From Armatimonadota bacterium (GTDB taxonomy: Bacteria; Armatimonadota; Chthonomonadetes; Chthonomonadales; Chthonomonadaceae): a stretch of DNA of 64,000 bases. The stretch lies in NCBI GenBank assembly GCA_028871815.1, contig JAGWMJ010000002.1, positions 310,001 to 374,000 on the forward strand, read 5' to 3'. Shown here in pieces: positions 49,701 through 57,481 of this stretch (positions within the stretch are counted from its first letter, which is position 1; every line of letters starts with the position of its first letter). The position numbers and the translations under genes are program-made. The notes beneath the pieces are model-generated. The model was not told where the DNA came from. It did not search any database and was given only the letters and a program-made list of their open reading frames with translations.

Positions 49701-49822
49701 GCTTCGTGTCCGCGAGATCGCTCCTGGGCGCCCACTTGTGCCGGGATGACGTGCGAACGCGGACGGCGGCGCGCCGCCGGGGCCGACTTGATGCGGCTCG
49801 GCTCGGTAGGTCGAATGGGCAT
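43730..49822 (-). CDS. NRPS: acyl-AMP ligase-PCP-C-A-PCP-TE (paralogue)
   Basis: A 2030-residue synthetase with the same six-domain order as the following gene: AMP-ligase (about 60-600; LTSGSTGMPKGVQLTHRN, GMSETGAA), carrier (FFAAGGTSLLA near 627), and condensation (PLTPAQRRAWF; active HHLVLDA near 821). Adenylation (FTSGTTGRPKG near 1287; FDLSVWEIW; NLYGPTEATVW), carrier (FFALGGHSLTA near 1677) and thioesterase (GGASLGG near 1812) complete it. The approximate specificity code (D-L-W-H-V-V-L-V-W) differs from the paralogue at about half the positions. The two therefore probably use different amino acids. It is the first gene of a minus-strand operon; the second synthetase begins about 108 bp downstream. 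The first 50 residues are not conserved and no ribosome site is visible. Confidence 0.92.
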   Translation of the reverse strand: MPIRPTEPSRIKSAPAARRRPRSHVIPAQVGAQERSRGHEAREELKRFIEQRATVASLPQALREAAHPATSRGVVCIDSDGIPHETAYSLLLQQAEQWLGALRRAGLQMGDRVVLQIEEAAEFLPALWGCLLGGFVPVPAPTEGSYEKEAAGLSRLTAACRAADPGLIAASVRIAAEIAGTRDLPQRLTRSEVAGCTGDTDHADVSADSTALLLLTSGSTGMPKGVQLTHRNILAHATAEAEVCGLGPGDTTLNWLPLSHVGGLSMCHLRDVLLGCRQVHAPKELIVEQPLRWLDWLHEYGAAYTWAPNFAFALVNDALADTERRDWDLSRLRTIVNGAEPIVTRTARRFLELLAPCRLAESAMVPTWGMSETGAAAAYSERFRLDTTRDDDPFVEVGAPLPCIAFRIQDAHGVDAAEGVEGRLLVSGACVTPGYFRADALNAEAFTLDGWLRTGDLARVTSGRLTITGREKDVIIINGLNYYSHEIESAVEAVAGVLPSFAAACAVRNLESQTDELAVFFAHDAGADPDAVAASIRTEVPRRTGARVTDLVALSTDAFPKTSVGKISRSTLVQRYQAGEYAGSRIVALRQPSSAAPPQTATEATVTAVWNRVLGSSAGVGEFFAAGGTSLLAIRATAELRQRLNKPIPAHLIYTQSRLRDLAAAIDALPDATFTAPVEMEELPAFPLTPAQRRAWFIEQVAPDGGAYLQPLDIRLSGPLEVAALEEALNGLRRRHEMLRSCVLAVDGEPRLVPDGIAMLGLPVDDLSHLDSAARDNECNRIVAEVAATPFELESGPLVRWRLIRLTPDEHRLVLCAHHLVLDAHAFGMLWHDLGELYSLTTAGETPELEAARPFSQWVTASQRHTDPARQNRTMAEWRRQLEDRLEPCDMPADFARPATFRYEGAVLRQALEPAVGDQLERFCREQGVTPYIAGMAAMFAVMRRCLDRDALTIGTPLANRDMPGADTAFGYVTNTLPVSVDVPATMDFRGLVGKVHAALRFAVERQDVPLEELVAALPLPRDASRSPLFTVMFQTIELPTSSENWGGIEAEFHELHNGSAKLDVTVQLAKDSKGWSVSCEYSTALFMEASIQRLLDHYLRLLEAALCVPGASLNGLPMLADDEIGWMMDAGAGVTTGGEYPTVLDSFDRTADGQPNRPALTAEGRTWTYGDLNRRACRFAAALLAAGVRPGTHVLVSLPRNADLIAAMLGVWKVGAAWVPVEADTPPARIHEICADACPAAIIAETAGWLADAPAPVITPVTADAMPDRVMASVRVSDRGPAYAIFTSGTTGRPKGVSISQRSLAWRIHSTRAHFGFTGDDVWSCLHSAAFDLSVWEIWHPLACGARLVLAPRGLALDGDATARLVEQERVTVMHLTPSAARLLADSVPPQRMAAGSLRFVGVGGEALPGELVPALLAWGAEVWNLYGPTEATVWVSAHHITAADARDRVVSMGTPLPGSRLMVLDQQGELMPAGCVGELCLGGAGIADGYLARPEQTAERFVANRWASGDAPAYRSGDLARWRADGTLEFAGRTDDQVKLHGFRLELGEVESVLVQHPSVRACAAGIRKDSAGDDRLVAWVVSSGEALQPERLRAHLLQFLPAYMAPAVFVTVETLPLNASGKVNRKALPDAPPAEVAQIDHLPRVASDTELAIGRIWERLLGVPAVARTDDFFALGGHSLTAVRLFAAIEKQFGVKLPLATLFQAPTIEALAAAVDGGAAAGRFASLVPIQPEGSLPPFFCVHAAGAEVLFYRDLANRLGSDQPFYALQARHVGGQRAPHRSVEEMACDYLAEIRLMQPEGPYAIGGASLGGLVAFEMARQLEAAGQRTQIVALFDTFHTDYPHYRPWARGIVRKAMNTWRVIQHHGGSLAMLQPGHRRAYVRDKALRAWDELRWSVQGAVRGWKTRAYRLLRREIPAHLRPKPHYVRLAAANYRPDPYAGTITIFRAKHQPLGVYRDDTLGWRGLALGGIEIVDVPGFHAAIVAEPRVRVLAEELKRRLQPREERRTEAAVDLPEPQVARAVSARA

Positions 49823-50007
49823 AGACGGGTACTGCGGCGCGGAAAAGGCGAGGCTGCAGAAGCGGACTGCGGGGTCGAGCAGCGGTTTCCGCAGGCAAAG
49901 GGAGGCTTGATGCTACATGGCTTGTGCCCATGTCGGCGTGATGCGTGCAACGCAGGCAAGGCGGGGCACGCAGGGTTGGGGTCCGTGCGCGGCGAGGCAG
50001 GGTCGGG

Positions 50008-51237
50008 CTAGGGCAGCAGCTGCTGGTCGGCCGGCTCCGGAACGGTGTGGATACGTACAAGCCCGGATGCTCTGGTGGTGGGGCGGAAGTAGCCAAACGT
50101 AAGTCCTACACCCGCACCGGCGCCGGCAACTGCCGATTCGAGGTCGAGCGGTTCATCCAGAATGCGGCCATCCACGGAGAGCAGGATATCTCCAGGCTCA
50201 ACACCGGCCAAAGCGGCCGGGCTGCCGGGCAGAACTTCGGCAATACGGATTCCACGCGCCCGTTTCAAACCATAGGAGGTCATCGCGGCGGCATCCAGCC
50301 GCTCCATGCGGATTCCGATCCACGCGACGGCGCCCGCGCCTTTCACGTTTGGATGCGCGATCAGCAGGCGCGCAACACGCCGCACCGTATTCACGGGGAT
50401 GGCGAAACCCAGACCGATGCTGCCGCCATCCGGACCGGAACTGAGGATCGCCGTGTTGATGCCCACCAGTTGGCCGTCGATGTTCGCCAGCGCACCGCCC
50501 GAGTTGCCCCGGTTGATCGGCGCGTCGGTCTGAATCGCTCCATCCAGCGCACCGGACTCGCTCACCTGCAAGTGGCGCCGGTGCAGCGCGGAGATCACAC
50601 CCACTGTGGTGGTTGAGCCGAGACCGAGCGGATTGCCAACGGCAATCGACCAGTCGCCGACTTCAAGGCGACTTGAATCTCCCAATACGGCGGTTGGCAG
50701 GCGCACCGCCGATACCTTCAGTACAGCCAGGTCGTCCGCCGGATCCCGACCGACAGGTCGAGCGGCATAGTGCGTGCCATCGCTGAGCGTAACGCGGATC
50801 GAGGTTGCGCCATCGATAACGTGGTCGTTGGTGATGATGTATCCGTCGGGCGTGAGGATCACGCCCGATCCCTTGCCGCGGATCGCGCCGTCAAAGCCGT
50901 CGTGCTGGCTGGTCGGCTCACCCGGCAGCGAGATCGTATCGATATTGACCACCGCCGGCTCAATCCGTCTCACTGCCCCAACAAACGGACTTACGGTATC
51001 GCCGGATGGGGGAGCGGGGCGGTCGAGAATGGCGAGAGCGGCACGTTGTGACGCGCTTTTCGGTTCCTGGGCCGAACGCCACATGGAGAGTGCGACAAAC
51101 GCTGTAACTATGCCCAACACGAATGCGCTGAGCGGCACCGCGGCTCGCCGCCACAGCGGGCGTACCGGTGGCTCGATCGGCAGGGCTGGAACCGTGGGTC
51201 CGTTCTTCGTCTCGGGTGGCATGCTTTCACCGGTCAC
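50008..51237 (-). CDS. HtrA/DegP-like serine protease with one PDZ domain
   Basis: A 409-residue S1C protease for periplasmic or envelope protein quality control. An N-terminal membrane anchor (about residues 33-53) is followed by a trypsin-fold domain with catalytic H139 (TNDHVIDG), D169 (DPADDLAVLKV) and S246 (INRGNSGGAL). One PDZ domain covers about 310-395 (GIRIAEVLPGSPAALAGVEPGDILLSVDG). It is a DegS/HhoA-like layout, not DegP-like, because there is a single PDZ and a membrane anchor. The GTG start has GAGG 7 bases upstream. It follows ribH by 10 bp on the same strand, so it may be co-transcribed with the riboflavin genes. Confidence 0.93.
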   Translation of the reverse strand: MTGESMPPETKNGPTVPALPIEPPVRPLWRRAAVPLSAFVLGIVTAFVALSMWRSAQEPKSASQRAALAILDRPAPPSGDTVSPFVGAVRRIEPAVVNIDTISLPGEPTSQHDGFDGAIRGKGSGVILTPDGYIITNDHVIDGATSIRVTLSDGTHYAARPVGRDPADDLAVLKVSAVRLPTAVLGDSSRLEVGDWSIAVGNPLGLGSTTTVGVISALHRRHLQVSESGALDGAIQTDAPINRGNSGGALANIDGQLVGINTAILSSGPDGGSIGLGFAIPVNTVRRVARLLIAHPNVKGAGAVAWIGIRMERLDAAAMTSYGLKRARGIRIAEVLPGSPAALAGVEPGDILLSVDGRILDEPLDLESAVAGAGAGVGLTFGYFRPTTRASGLVRIHTVPEPADQQLLP

Positions 51238-51247
51238 AGAGGGCGCC

Positions 51248-51715
51248 TCAAACCGCGCCCGCGCGGATGCTGGTCAGTAGACTCAGCATCTCAATCGCAG
51301 CGTGCGCGGCATCCGCGCCGCGATTCCCGTTGGCTCCTCCTGCGCGTGCTGCCGCCTGTTCCATGGTCTCGGCGGTGACCACGCCGAGCGCGATCGGTTT
51401 GCTTGTCTCCAGCGAAAGCGTTGTGAGGGCCGAAAACACCGCGTTCGCAATGTGAGTATTGTGCGTTGTTTCACCTCGCACAATGCACCCGAGCGCGATG
51501 ACGGTGCAAAACTCCCGGCGGCGAGCGAACTCGGCGCACGCCAGCGGCAGCTCAAAGCTGCCGGGAACACGCGCCACTACGACGCACTCTTGCGGCACGT
51601 GGGCGTTAACCAGGGTTTCGACGGCGCCACGAACCAATCCGTTCATTATCTCCTCATGCCACCGGCTGGCCACCACGGCAACGTTTCCGAATCTCCACGC
51701 CGGCGCCGTCCCCAT
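51248..51715 (-). CDS. ribH: 6,7-dimethyl-8-ribityllumazine synthase
   Basis: A 155-residue lumazine synthase, the penultimate enzyme of riboflavin biosynthesis. It has the family core VVASRWHEEIMNGLVRGAV, VPGSFELPLA and the catalytic-histidine segment GCIVRGETTHNTHIANAV. The first ATG with a conserved N-terminus lies 8 bp after ribBA; the longer frame starts inside ribBA. It forms an operon with ribBA and the HtrA-like gene. Confidence 0.94.
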   Translation of the reverse strand: MGTAPAWRFGNVAVVASRWHEEIMNGLVRGAVETLVNAHVPQECVVVARVPGSFELPLACAEFARRREFCTVIALGCIVRGETTHNTHIANAVFSALTTLSLETSKPIALGVVTAETMEQAAARAGGANGNRGADAAHAAIEMLSLLTSIRAGAV

Positions 51716-51723
51716 TTCGCCGG

Positions 51724-52998
51724 TCAAACCGCGCCGCCCTGGTCGGCCGGCGCAGCCTCCGGCAGCAGCGACGCGCGCCCCTCCGGCGTCAGATCGCACG
51801 GCTCAAACACATGGCCCATCTTCGCCGCCTTGGTTTTCAGGTAGCGCTGATTGTGCTCGTTCGGCGGCGCGGTGATCGGAACCCACTCCACAATCTCAAG
51901 ACCGTAGCCCTCCAGGCCGGCCACCTTCATTGGGTTGTTGGTCATAAAGCGGATCTTTTTGACGCCGAGGTCGGTCATCACCTGGGCTCCAATGCCGTAA
52001 TCGCGCAGATCCGGCTTGAAACCGAGCATTTCGTTCGCTTGAACCGTGTCGGCGCCTTGCTCCTGCAGCTGGTACGCGCGCAGTTTGTTGATCAACCCGA
52101 TTCCGCGGCCTTCCTGCTCCAGATAGATCAGCAGTCCGCTCCCAGCCTCGGCGATGCGGGCCAACGCCAGCTGCAGTTGGCTGCCGCAGTCGCACTTCAG
52201 CGAATCCAGCAGGTCACCCGTCACGCAAGAGGAGTGGACGCGCACCAGAACCGGCTCAGCTCCACGTATATCGCCCTTCACCAGTGCCATCGCCCCAAAC
52301 GGAGGCACGGTGGCTTCGTAGGCGTGCACGGTCCAGTCTCCGTATTCTCCGGTGGGCAGCCTGGTGGTGGCAACGCGGGTCACCAGGCGTTCGGTCCGGC
52401 GTCGGTACTCGATGAGAGCCGCTGTGGTGATGATGTGCAGGTCAAACCGGCTCGCCAGCGCCTCCAGCTCGGGGAGTCGCGCCATCGACCCGTCGTCGCC
52501 AACGATCTCGCACAGGATGCCGCAGGGCTGCAGCCCTGCGAGGCGACAGAGATCGACCGTTGCTTCCGTGTGGCCGGCTCGCTTGAGCACGCCGCCCTCG
52601 GTCGCCCGCAGTGGGATTACGTGTCCGGGCCGGGCCAGGTCCTCCGGCACAGCGTTGGGATCCACGAACACGCGCACTGTAACTGCGCGGTCAAATGCCG
52701 AAATCCCCGTGGTAGTGCCATTCAGCGCGTCCACGGTTTCGCCCATCGCGGTACCAAGTCGGGCGGTATTGTTCTTTACCATCATCGGTATCCGCAGAGC
52801 TTCCAACCGCTCCGGCGTCGCCGGAACGCACGGTATTCCGCGGCCGTACCGGATCATAAAGTTCATTGCGTCGGGCGTGACCATCTCGGCGGCCATAATA
52901 AAGTCACCCTCGTTCTCACGGTCCTCATCGTCTACCACAATGACGATGCGACCGGCTCGGATATCCTCAATGGCGGTTTCTACAGTGCTGAATGGCAT
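51724..52998 (-). CDS. ribBA: Bifunctional DHBP synthase / GTP cyclohydrolase II
   Basis: A 424-residue fusion enzyme that supplies both precursors of riboflavin. Residues 1-205 are 3,4-dihydroxy-2-butanone-4-phosphate synthase, with the metal and substrate motif DDEDRENEGDF and GHTEATVDL. Residues about 206-400 are GTP cyclohydrolase II, with the zinc cysteines in SSCVTGDLLDSLKCDCG and the catalytic segment YLEQEGRGIGL. The start MPFSTVE is the usual family N-terminus; an ATG 48 bp upstream would add 16 residues. No FMN riboswitch was recognised upstream. It is divergent from aat. Confidence 0.96.
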   Translation of the reverse strand: MPFSTVETAIEDIRAGRIVIVVDDEDRENEGDFIMAAEMVTPDAMNFMIRYGRGIPCVPATPERLEALRIPMMVKNNTARLGTAMGETVDALNGTTTGISAFDRAVTVRVFVDPNAVPEDLARPGHVIPLRATEGGVLKRAGHTEATVDLCRLAGLQPCGILCEIVGDDGSMARLPELEALASRFDLHIITTAALIEYRRRTERLVTRVATTRLPTGEYGDWTVHAYEATVPPFGAMALVKGDIRGAEPVLVRVHSSCVTGDLLDSLKCDCGSQLQLALARIAEAGSGLLIYLEQEGRGIGLINKLRAYQLQEQGADTVQANEMLGFKPDLRDYGIGAQVMTDLGVKKIRFMTNNPMKVAGLEGYGLEIVEWVPITAPPNEHNQRYLKTKAAKMGHVFEPCDLTPEGRASLLPEAAPADQGGAV

Positions 52999-53073
52999 CT
53001 CGGCAATCTCAATGAAGGCGCTGACGGGCCGCCTTGTGTGGAGCATAGTCTACCCAATCGCCGGCCGGCCCCT

Positions 53074-53676
53074 GTGAGACTGCGCACGGTGCTTCAGCCC
53101 GACGAAGTGTTGTACGCCTACGTGCGCGCATGGTTCCCGATGTGGGTGCACGAGGAGGGCGGCATCGCGTGGTTTCATCCGGATCCTCGCGCCATCATAC
53201 CGTTGGACGCGCTCCACCTGTCGCGGTCGATGCGCAAAACCCTCCGTCAGGGAAGGTTTACCGTGGAGTGGAACCGGCAGTTCGCCAGCGTGATGCAGGG
53301 CTGCGCCGATCGCCCGGAGGGAACCTGGATAGCCGGTACGGTGATCGATGCCTACACTGCGTTGGCTGAGGCGGGTTACGCGCATAGCGTGGAGGTGATG
53401 CGCGACGGCCGGCTTGCAGGCGGACTCTACGGCGTGGCGATCGGTGGCGCTTTCATGGCGGAGAGCATGTTCCATCGCGAAACCGATGCCTCCAAGGTGG
53501 CCCTTGCAGCACTGGTCGAGCGGCTGAACGATTGCGCATTCCAGCTGTTGGATGTGCAGTACCTCACGCCACACCTGATCAGCATGGGAGCTGTCGAAAT
53601 CAGCGCAGCCGAGTACGGTCGGCGCCTCGGGCGCGCCATTCGTGCCCGGCCTCTTCCGTTGCCGGCTGGCGCCTGA
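53074..53676 (+). CDS. aat: Leucyl/phenylalanyl-tRNA-protein transferase
   Basis: A 200-residue Aat, which adds Leu or Phe to N-terminal Arg or Lys of proteins and so marks them for ClpAP degradation (N-end rule). Diagnostic segments are FPMWVHEEGGIAWFHPDPRAIIPLD, the ALAEAGYAHSVEVM helix and GVAIGGAFMAESMFHRETDASKVAL. The start is a GTG, and an in-frame GTG 15 bases later is also possible. The ribosome site is weak. It is divergent from ribBA with a 75-bp gap. Confidence 0.95.
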   Translation: MRLRTVLQPDEVLYAYVRAWFPMWVHEEGGIAWFHPDPRAIIPLDALHLSRSMRKTLRQGRFTVEWNRQFASVMQGCADRPEGTWIAGTVIDAYTALAEAGYAHSVEVMRDGRLAGGLYGVAIGGAFMAESMFHRETDASKVALAALVERLNDCAFQLLDVQYLTPHLISMGAVEISAAEYGRRLGRAIRARPLPLPAGA

Positions 53677-53933
53677 CGCGCGCCTGGCGCCGGCAGCGCT
53701 GCCCTGCGCAGCGCCACCACCGGCTCGCACGCAGGCGCGCACCGCCTCGCCATTCAAAGCCACCGCTCTGTCACGCTGAACACGAAGCGAGCCTGCGATC
53801 ATCGTGGACGAGCATCAATGCTTCTGCCTGCGGTTCCCGCAGCGTGGTCGTCGCCGCACCAGGCAACCGGTCAAAAACGCGACGAAACCGATGCAGGAAT
53901 CCTGCGCGGCGCAGGGAAACTGCCTTGCATCGC
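53677..53933. other. Gap between aat and the Rhs remnant
   Basis: A stretch of about 257 bp with no recognised gene. Short frames cross it but none has a ribosome site or a recognisable domain. It may contain decayed coding sequence linked to the following Rhs fragment. Confidence 0.4.
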
Positions 53934-54272
53934 TCGCGCATCGTGTTCGATGGACGGGGGCAACAGGCACTGAGGTCGCAATCGTGGCAGGCGCAGTACA
54001 CCAACAACCCGGGCATCTGGGGCGGGCTCGCCTCCCAGCGGCGCAGCGGCGTCTCCTCCTTCTTCGGCCCGGACCAGCAGGGCAGTGCACGGATCCTGGT
54101 TTCGCAGGCGGGGCTTGTCACGGATAACTACAGCCACAAAGCCTTCGGCGTGGAGCTGCAGAGCGGAAGCGGAACCGTGAACCCGTACCGGTATGAGGGG
54201 CTTTTCGGCTACTACCGCGATGCGGCAGACTGGATGTATGTGCGGGCACGGTGGCTGGATGCTGTGAGATGA
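53934..54272 (+). pseudogene. Rhs/YD-repeat protein remnant (C-terminal core fragment)
   Basis: About 110 residues in one frame match the end of an Rhs core: RIVFDGRGQQ, AQYTNN, LASQRRSGVSSFFGPDQQGSARIL, and YEGLFGYYRDAADWMYVRARWLD. Full Rhs proteins are over 1000 residues and continue after the RARWLD segment into a variable toxin tip. Here the frame ends three residues later. There is no start codon or upstream core, so it is a truncated relic or an orphan cassette, possibly exchanged by recombination. Confidence 0.65.
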
Positions 54273-54369
54273 GGGTGGGTGGCGGTGGATCCGATGTGGC
54301 CGGATGAGGCAAGGTACGGACATGCCGGGAGCGCGAGTTCAACGACGCGGTGATTCCAACTAGCAGCCA

Positions 54370-54540
54370 ATGAGTCACCGCTACCACTGGATCTGGCCTG
54401 CCGTCGGCGCTATATTTCTGGCTGCCGCCATCGTACGCTTTGTTCGGCGGCTCGTAAAGCCACCGGACTGGCGCGATTTTGAAGGCACCGACGAACCGCT
54501 GGATTGGTTATGGCATCGCAGGTGGTGGTGGTGGTGGTGA
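54370..54540 (+). CDS. Small membrane protein ORF ending in a tryptophan run
   Basis: A 56-residue frame: one hydrophobic helix (about residues 8-24, IWPAVGAIFLAAAIVRF), a basic stretch, an acidic stretch (PDWRDFEGTDEPLDW), then a tail of five tryptophans. The tail is encoded by a short GGT/GTG trinucleotide run. No clear ribosome site. It lies about 100 bp after the Rhs remnant, where orphan immunity genes often sit, but that is only positional. It may not be expressed. Confidence 0.3.
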   Translation: MSHRYHWIWPAVGAIFLAAAIVRFVRRLVKPPDWRDFEGTDEPLDWLWHRRWWWWW

Positions 54541-54584
54541 CCGGCGGTGCAGAACCTGCACCGCCGGTAAAGCCGGCCGACACA

Positions 54585-55970
54585 CTATGCCGTCCCGGCT
54601 CCGATACCGCTCTTTCGCGTGCCGATATGCCGCACTGCCGTGGCCGTCACTGCGTTCTCAAGTGCCGTTACCAGTATCATGAGGCCAGCCTCCAGGGCGT
54701 CATCCGCAATGTTCAGCGGCGGCACCAGGCGGAGGCACGCATTGTCTACAGCGGGTGAACCAATTCGGGCGCCACAGCTCAGGATCAGCAGGCCGTGCTC
54801 TCGCGCATGCTCCTTCACCGCGTTGACGCGCGCATAGTCCGGCGCGCCGTGCTCATCCCGCAGTTCAATGCCGAGCATAAGGCCAAAACCCCGCACATCC
54901 ACGATGCCGTGCGATCCCACCATCGGCTCCAGAGCCGCGCGAATTCGCCCGGCGACGGCGTTGGCGCGCTCCAGCAGCCTGTCACGCTCAATCACCTGCA
55001 GCGCGGCGTAGCCTGCGGCGCACGCCAACGGGTTGCCGCCGAACGTGGTGCCGTGCTCGCCCGGCTGCCAGGCGTCCATGACCGGTCGCCGCGCTGCAAC
55101 GCCCGCCAGTGGCAAGCCGCCGCCGATCGCCTTGCCGAACGCCACAATGTCGGGCTCCAACCCAACATGCTCAAAGCCGAACCATCGTCCGGTGCGGCCA
55201 AATCCACACTGTATCTCATCGGCGATCAGCAGCGCTTCGTGGCGGCGCACCGCCGCTGCCAGCCGGTCGGCGGCGGCGCGCGGCATCGGCACGTATCCAC
55301 CTTCGCCCTGCTGAGCCTCGAAGAACACGGCGGCCGTCGCGTCGCCGTTTGCGGCGAGAATGCGCTCCACGCCCTCCATACAGCTGCCATCGCATCGCGT
55401 CAGGTGCTCGGAAGGCCGCATGCCGGCACACCGGGGCGCCGGGGCGTGCGATATGTCGGAACGGAGCGCAGCGAGGAACGGCTCGTAAGCGGCCCAGTGC
55501 ACCCGGTTGGAGCGTGACAGCGCTGTGGCGAAGATCGTCCTGCCGTGGAACGCCCCTTCAAACGCCACGAGCTTTCTACGCCCTGTGGCCCTGAGAGCCA
55601 GCTTTGCGCAGGCATCAATGGCCTCACTCCCGCCATTCAGGAAGAGCACCGACCACGGATCGCCGGGTACGGCGGCATGAAGAAGATCGGTGATCTTCTT
55701 GCCCAACTCCAGCTGCGGCACATGACGCATCGTGTCGGAGGTGTGCGTCAGCTGTTGAGCCTGCTCCACGATTGCCGCTACCACCTCAGGACAGCTGTGC
55801 CCGCACGCGTGCACGGCGATGCCTCCGGAGAAGTCGATAAGCCGGTCGCCGGTGTAGGTCTCGATGCGCGCACCAGCGGCCTGGCGGGCCACATAACGCG
55901 TCTCAAATCCAACCACCTCCGACAGGAAACTGTCGGCGCTCAGCTCTTGTATCGTCTTCTCGCGATTCAA
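54585..55970 (-). CDS. Class III (acetylornithine/GABA-type) aminotransferase
   Basis: A 461-residue PLP-dependent aminotransferase of the ornithine/GABA/lysine class. It has the GGSEAIDACAKLA and EGAFHGRTIFATALS regions, the aspartate motif ADEIQCGFGRTG and the PLP-binding lysine in DIVAFGKAIGGGLP. I chose the TTG at 55970 because AAAGGAAGGGA lies directly upstream and it follows the aldehyde dehydrogenase stop. The longer frame overlaps that gene. It acts on a terminal amino group, so likely donors are GABA, ornithine or lysine. It is the last gene of the three-gene operon. Confidence 0.92.
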   Translation of the reverse strand: MNREKTIQELSADSFLSEVVGFETRYVARQAAGARIETYTGDRLIDFSGGIAVHACGHSCPEVVAAIVEQAQQLTHTSDTMRHVPQLELGKKITDLLHAAVPGDPWSVLFLNGGSEAIDACAKLALRATGRRKLVAFEGAFHGRTIFATALSRSNRVHWAAYEPFLAALRSDISHAPAPRCAGMRPSEHLTRCDGSCMEGVERILAANGDATAAVFFEAQQGEGGYVPMPRAAADRLAAAVRRHEALLIADEIQCGFGRTGRWFGFEHVGLEPDIVAFGKAIGGGLPLAGVAARRPVMDAWQPGEHGTTFGGNPLACAAGYAALQVIERDRLLERANAVAGRIRAALEPMVGSHGIVDVRGFGLMLGIELRDEHGAPDYARVNAVKEHAREHGLLILSCGARIGSPAVDNACLRLVPPLNIADDALEAGLMILVTALENAVTATAVRHIGTRKSGIGAGTA

Positions 55971-55984
55971 TCGTCCCTTCCTTT

Positions 55985-57481
55985 CTATCCGCCCTGTGTG
56001 TCGATTTGCGCACGTACCAGATCGCTCGATTCGCTGTAGTTGATGTACACCGATTTCCACTCCGTACAACTGTCCGCGGCCATCCATCCCGCCTCACGGT
56101 GACCGTTGCCCGTCTGCTTAACGCCTCCGAAAGGCAGTTGGATCTCGGCGCCGCTCGTCGGCAGGTTTACGTACACGATGCCCGACTGAAGTTCGTCGAT
56201 TGCATGAAACGCGCGACTCACGTCGCGCGTGTAGATCGACAGTGAAAGGCCGTAAGCGGTGCCGTTGGCAACCTCCAACGCCTCCTGCATTGAGGCAACC
56301 GGCATGACGCCGGTTACCGGTCCAAATATCTCCTCTTGTGCAATCCGCATCTCTGGCTTCATCTGCCCAAAGACCGTCGGCGAGTAGAAGTAACCATCGC
56401 CCAGTTCACCCTCCTTGAGGAGCGTGCCTCCTGTGAGCAACTCCGCGCCTTCGGACTGCCCGATCCGCACATATCCATCGATACGCTCAAGCTGTGCCCG
56501 GTTCACGACGGGACCGACCTCGGTGGCGGGATCTGCGCCACCGCCGAGCCGCAACCTGCGTGTGCGCTCAACCAGCAGTTCCGTGAACTGCGGCGCCACA
56601 CTGCGCTCCACAATCAGGCGGCTGGCGGCCGTGCATCGCTGCCCGGCCGTACCAAATGCGCTCCACAGCGCTCCCTTTACGGCAAGATCCACGTCTGCGT
56701 CGGCAAGCACGAGGATCGCGTTCTTGCCGCCCAGTTCGCAGCTGACGCGTTTCATCAACTCCCCGCATCTCCCGGCAATCCGTCGTCCAGTGTCGGTGCT
56801 GCCGGTAAATGAGATGGCATCCACTTCGGGCGACTCCACCAGTGCCGCGCCGGCCTCTTCGCCGAATCCCGTGACCAGATTGACGACGCCGGCCGGCAGT
56901 CCGGCCTCTTCAAGCGCCTGAACGAACAACACGGCCTGGCCGGGCGTGTCCTCCGCAGGTTTGAACACAATGGTGTTACCGGCCAACAGGGCGGGCAGCA
57001 TCTTCCAACTTGGGATCGCGATGGGAAAGTTCCATGGCGTTATCAGCCCGATGACGCCCATCGGCACGCGGCGTGCGTAGCAAAAGATGTCGCTGCGCTC
57101 CGATGGCGTCACGCTGCCGTCCGGCAGGCGGCCCTGACCGGCGATGTACCAGGCCATATCGATGGCTTCCTGAACATCGCCACGCGCCTCTACCAGCACC
57201 TTTCCCATCTCGCGAGTCATCTCGATGGCAATCGCCTCTTTGCGGCTCTCGAGGATCCGGGCAAGCTTTGCGATGATCGCCGCTCGCGCGGGTTTGGGAG
57301 TGCGGCGCCACGCGGGAAAAGCGGACCTGGCCGCTTGCGCCGCCATTGCCACGTCGGCGGCGGCCGACCGGGCGTATTCCCCCAGCACATCGCTGATGCG
57401 AGCCGGATTGCAGGACTCAAAAGTGGCGCCGCCGGCCGCGGGCTGCCAGGTACCGCCGATCAGGTTACCGGTTGGCTTCAT
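55985..57481 (-). CDS. NAD(P)+-dependent aldehyde dehydrogenase
   Basis: A 498-residue ALDH-superfamily enzyme starting [10 protein letters not shown], with GGAGG 8 bases upstream. The ATG overlaps the stop of the preceding gene (ATGA). Catalytic features are [11 protein letters not shown] (cofactor), the [11 protein letters not shown] loop, the general-base Glu in SCELGGKN, the nucleophile Cys in [12 protein letters not shown], and the C-terminal [13 protein letters not shown]. The substrate is probably an omega-semialdehyde produced by the aminotransferase encoded 14 bp downstream. Succinic semialdehyde, alpha-ketoglutaric semialdehyde or aminoadipate semialdehyde all fit. Confidence 0.93.
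   Translation of the reverse strand: MKPTGNLIGGTWQPAAGGATFESCNPARISDVLGEYARSAAADVAMAAQAARSAFPAWRRTPKPARAAIIAKLARILESRKEAIAIEMTREMGKVLVEARGDVQEAIDMAWYIAGQGRLPDGSVTPSERSDIFCYARRVPMGVIGLITPWNFPIAIPSWKMLPALLAGNTIVFKPAEDTPGQAVLFVQALEEAGLPAGVVNLVTGFGEEAGAALVESPEVDAISFTGSTDTGRRIAGRCGELMKRVSCELGGKNAILVLADADVDLAVKGALWSAFGTAGQRCTAASRLIVERSVAPQFTELLVERTRRLRLGGGADPATEVGPVVNRAQLERIDGYVRIGQSEGAELLTGGTLLKEGELGDGYFYSPTVFGQMKPEMRIAQEEIFGPVTGVMPVASMQEALEVANGTAYGLSLSIYTRDVSRAFHAIDELQSGIVYVNLPTSGAEIQLPFGGVKQTGNGHREAGWMAADSCTEWKSVYINYSESSDLVRAQIDTQGG

Noticed and set aside
53532-53933. Extension of the Rhs frame upstream to 53532
   Set aside because: Upstream of about 53934 the frame reads as the aat gene in another frame and then non-conserved sequence.
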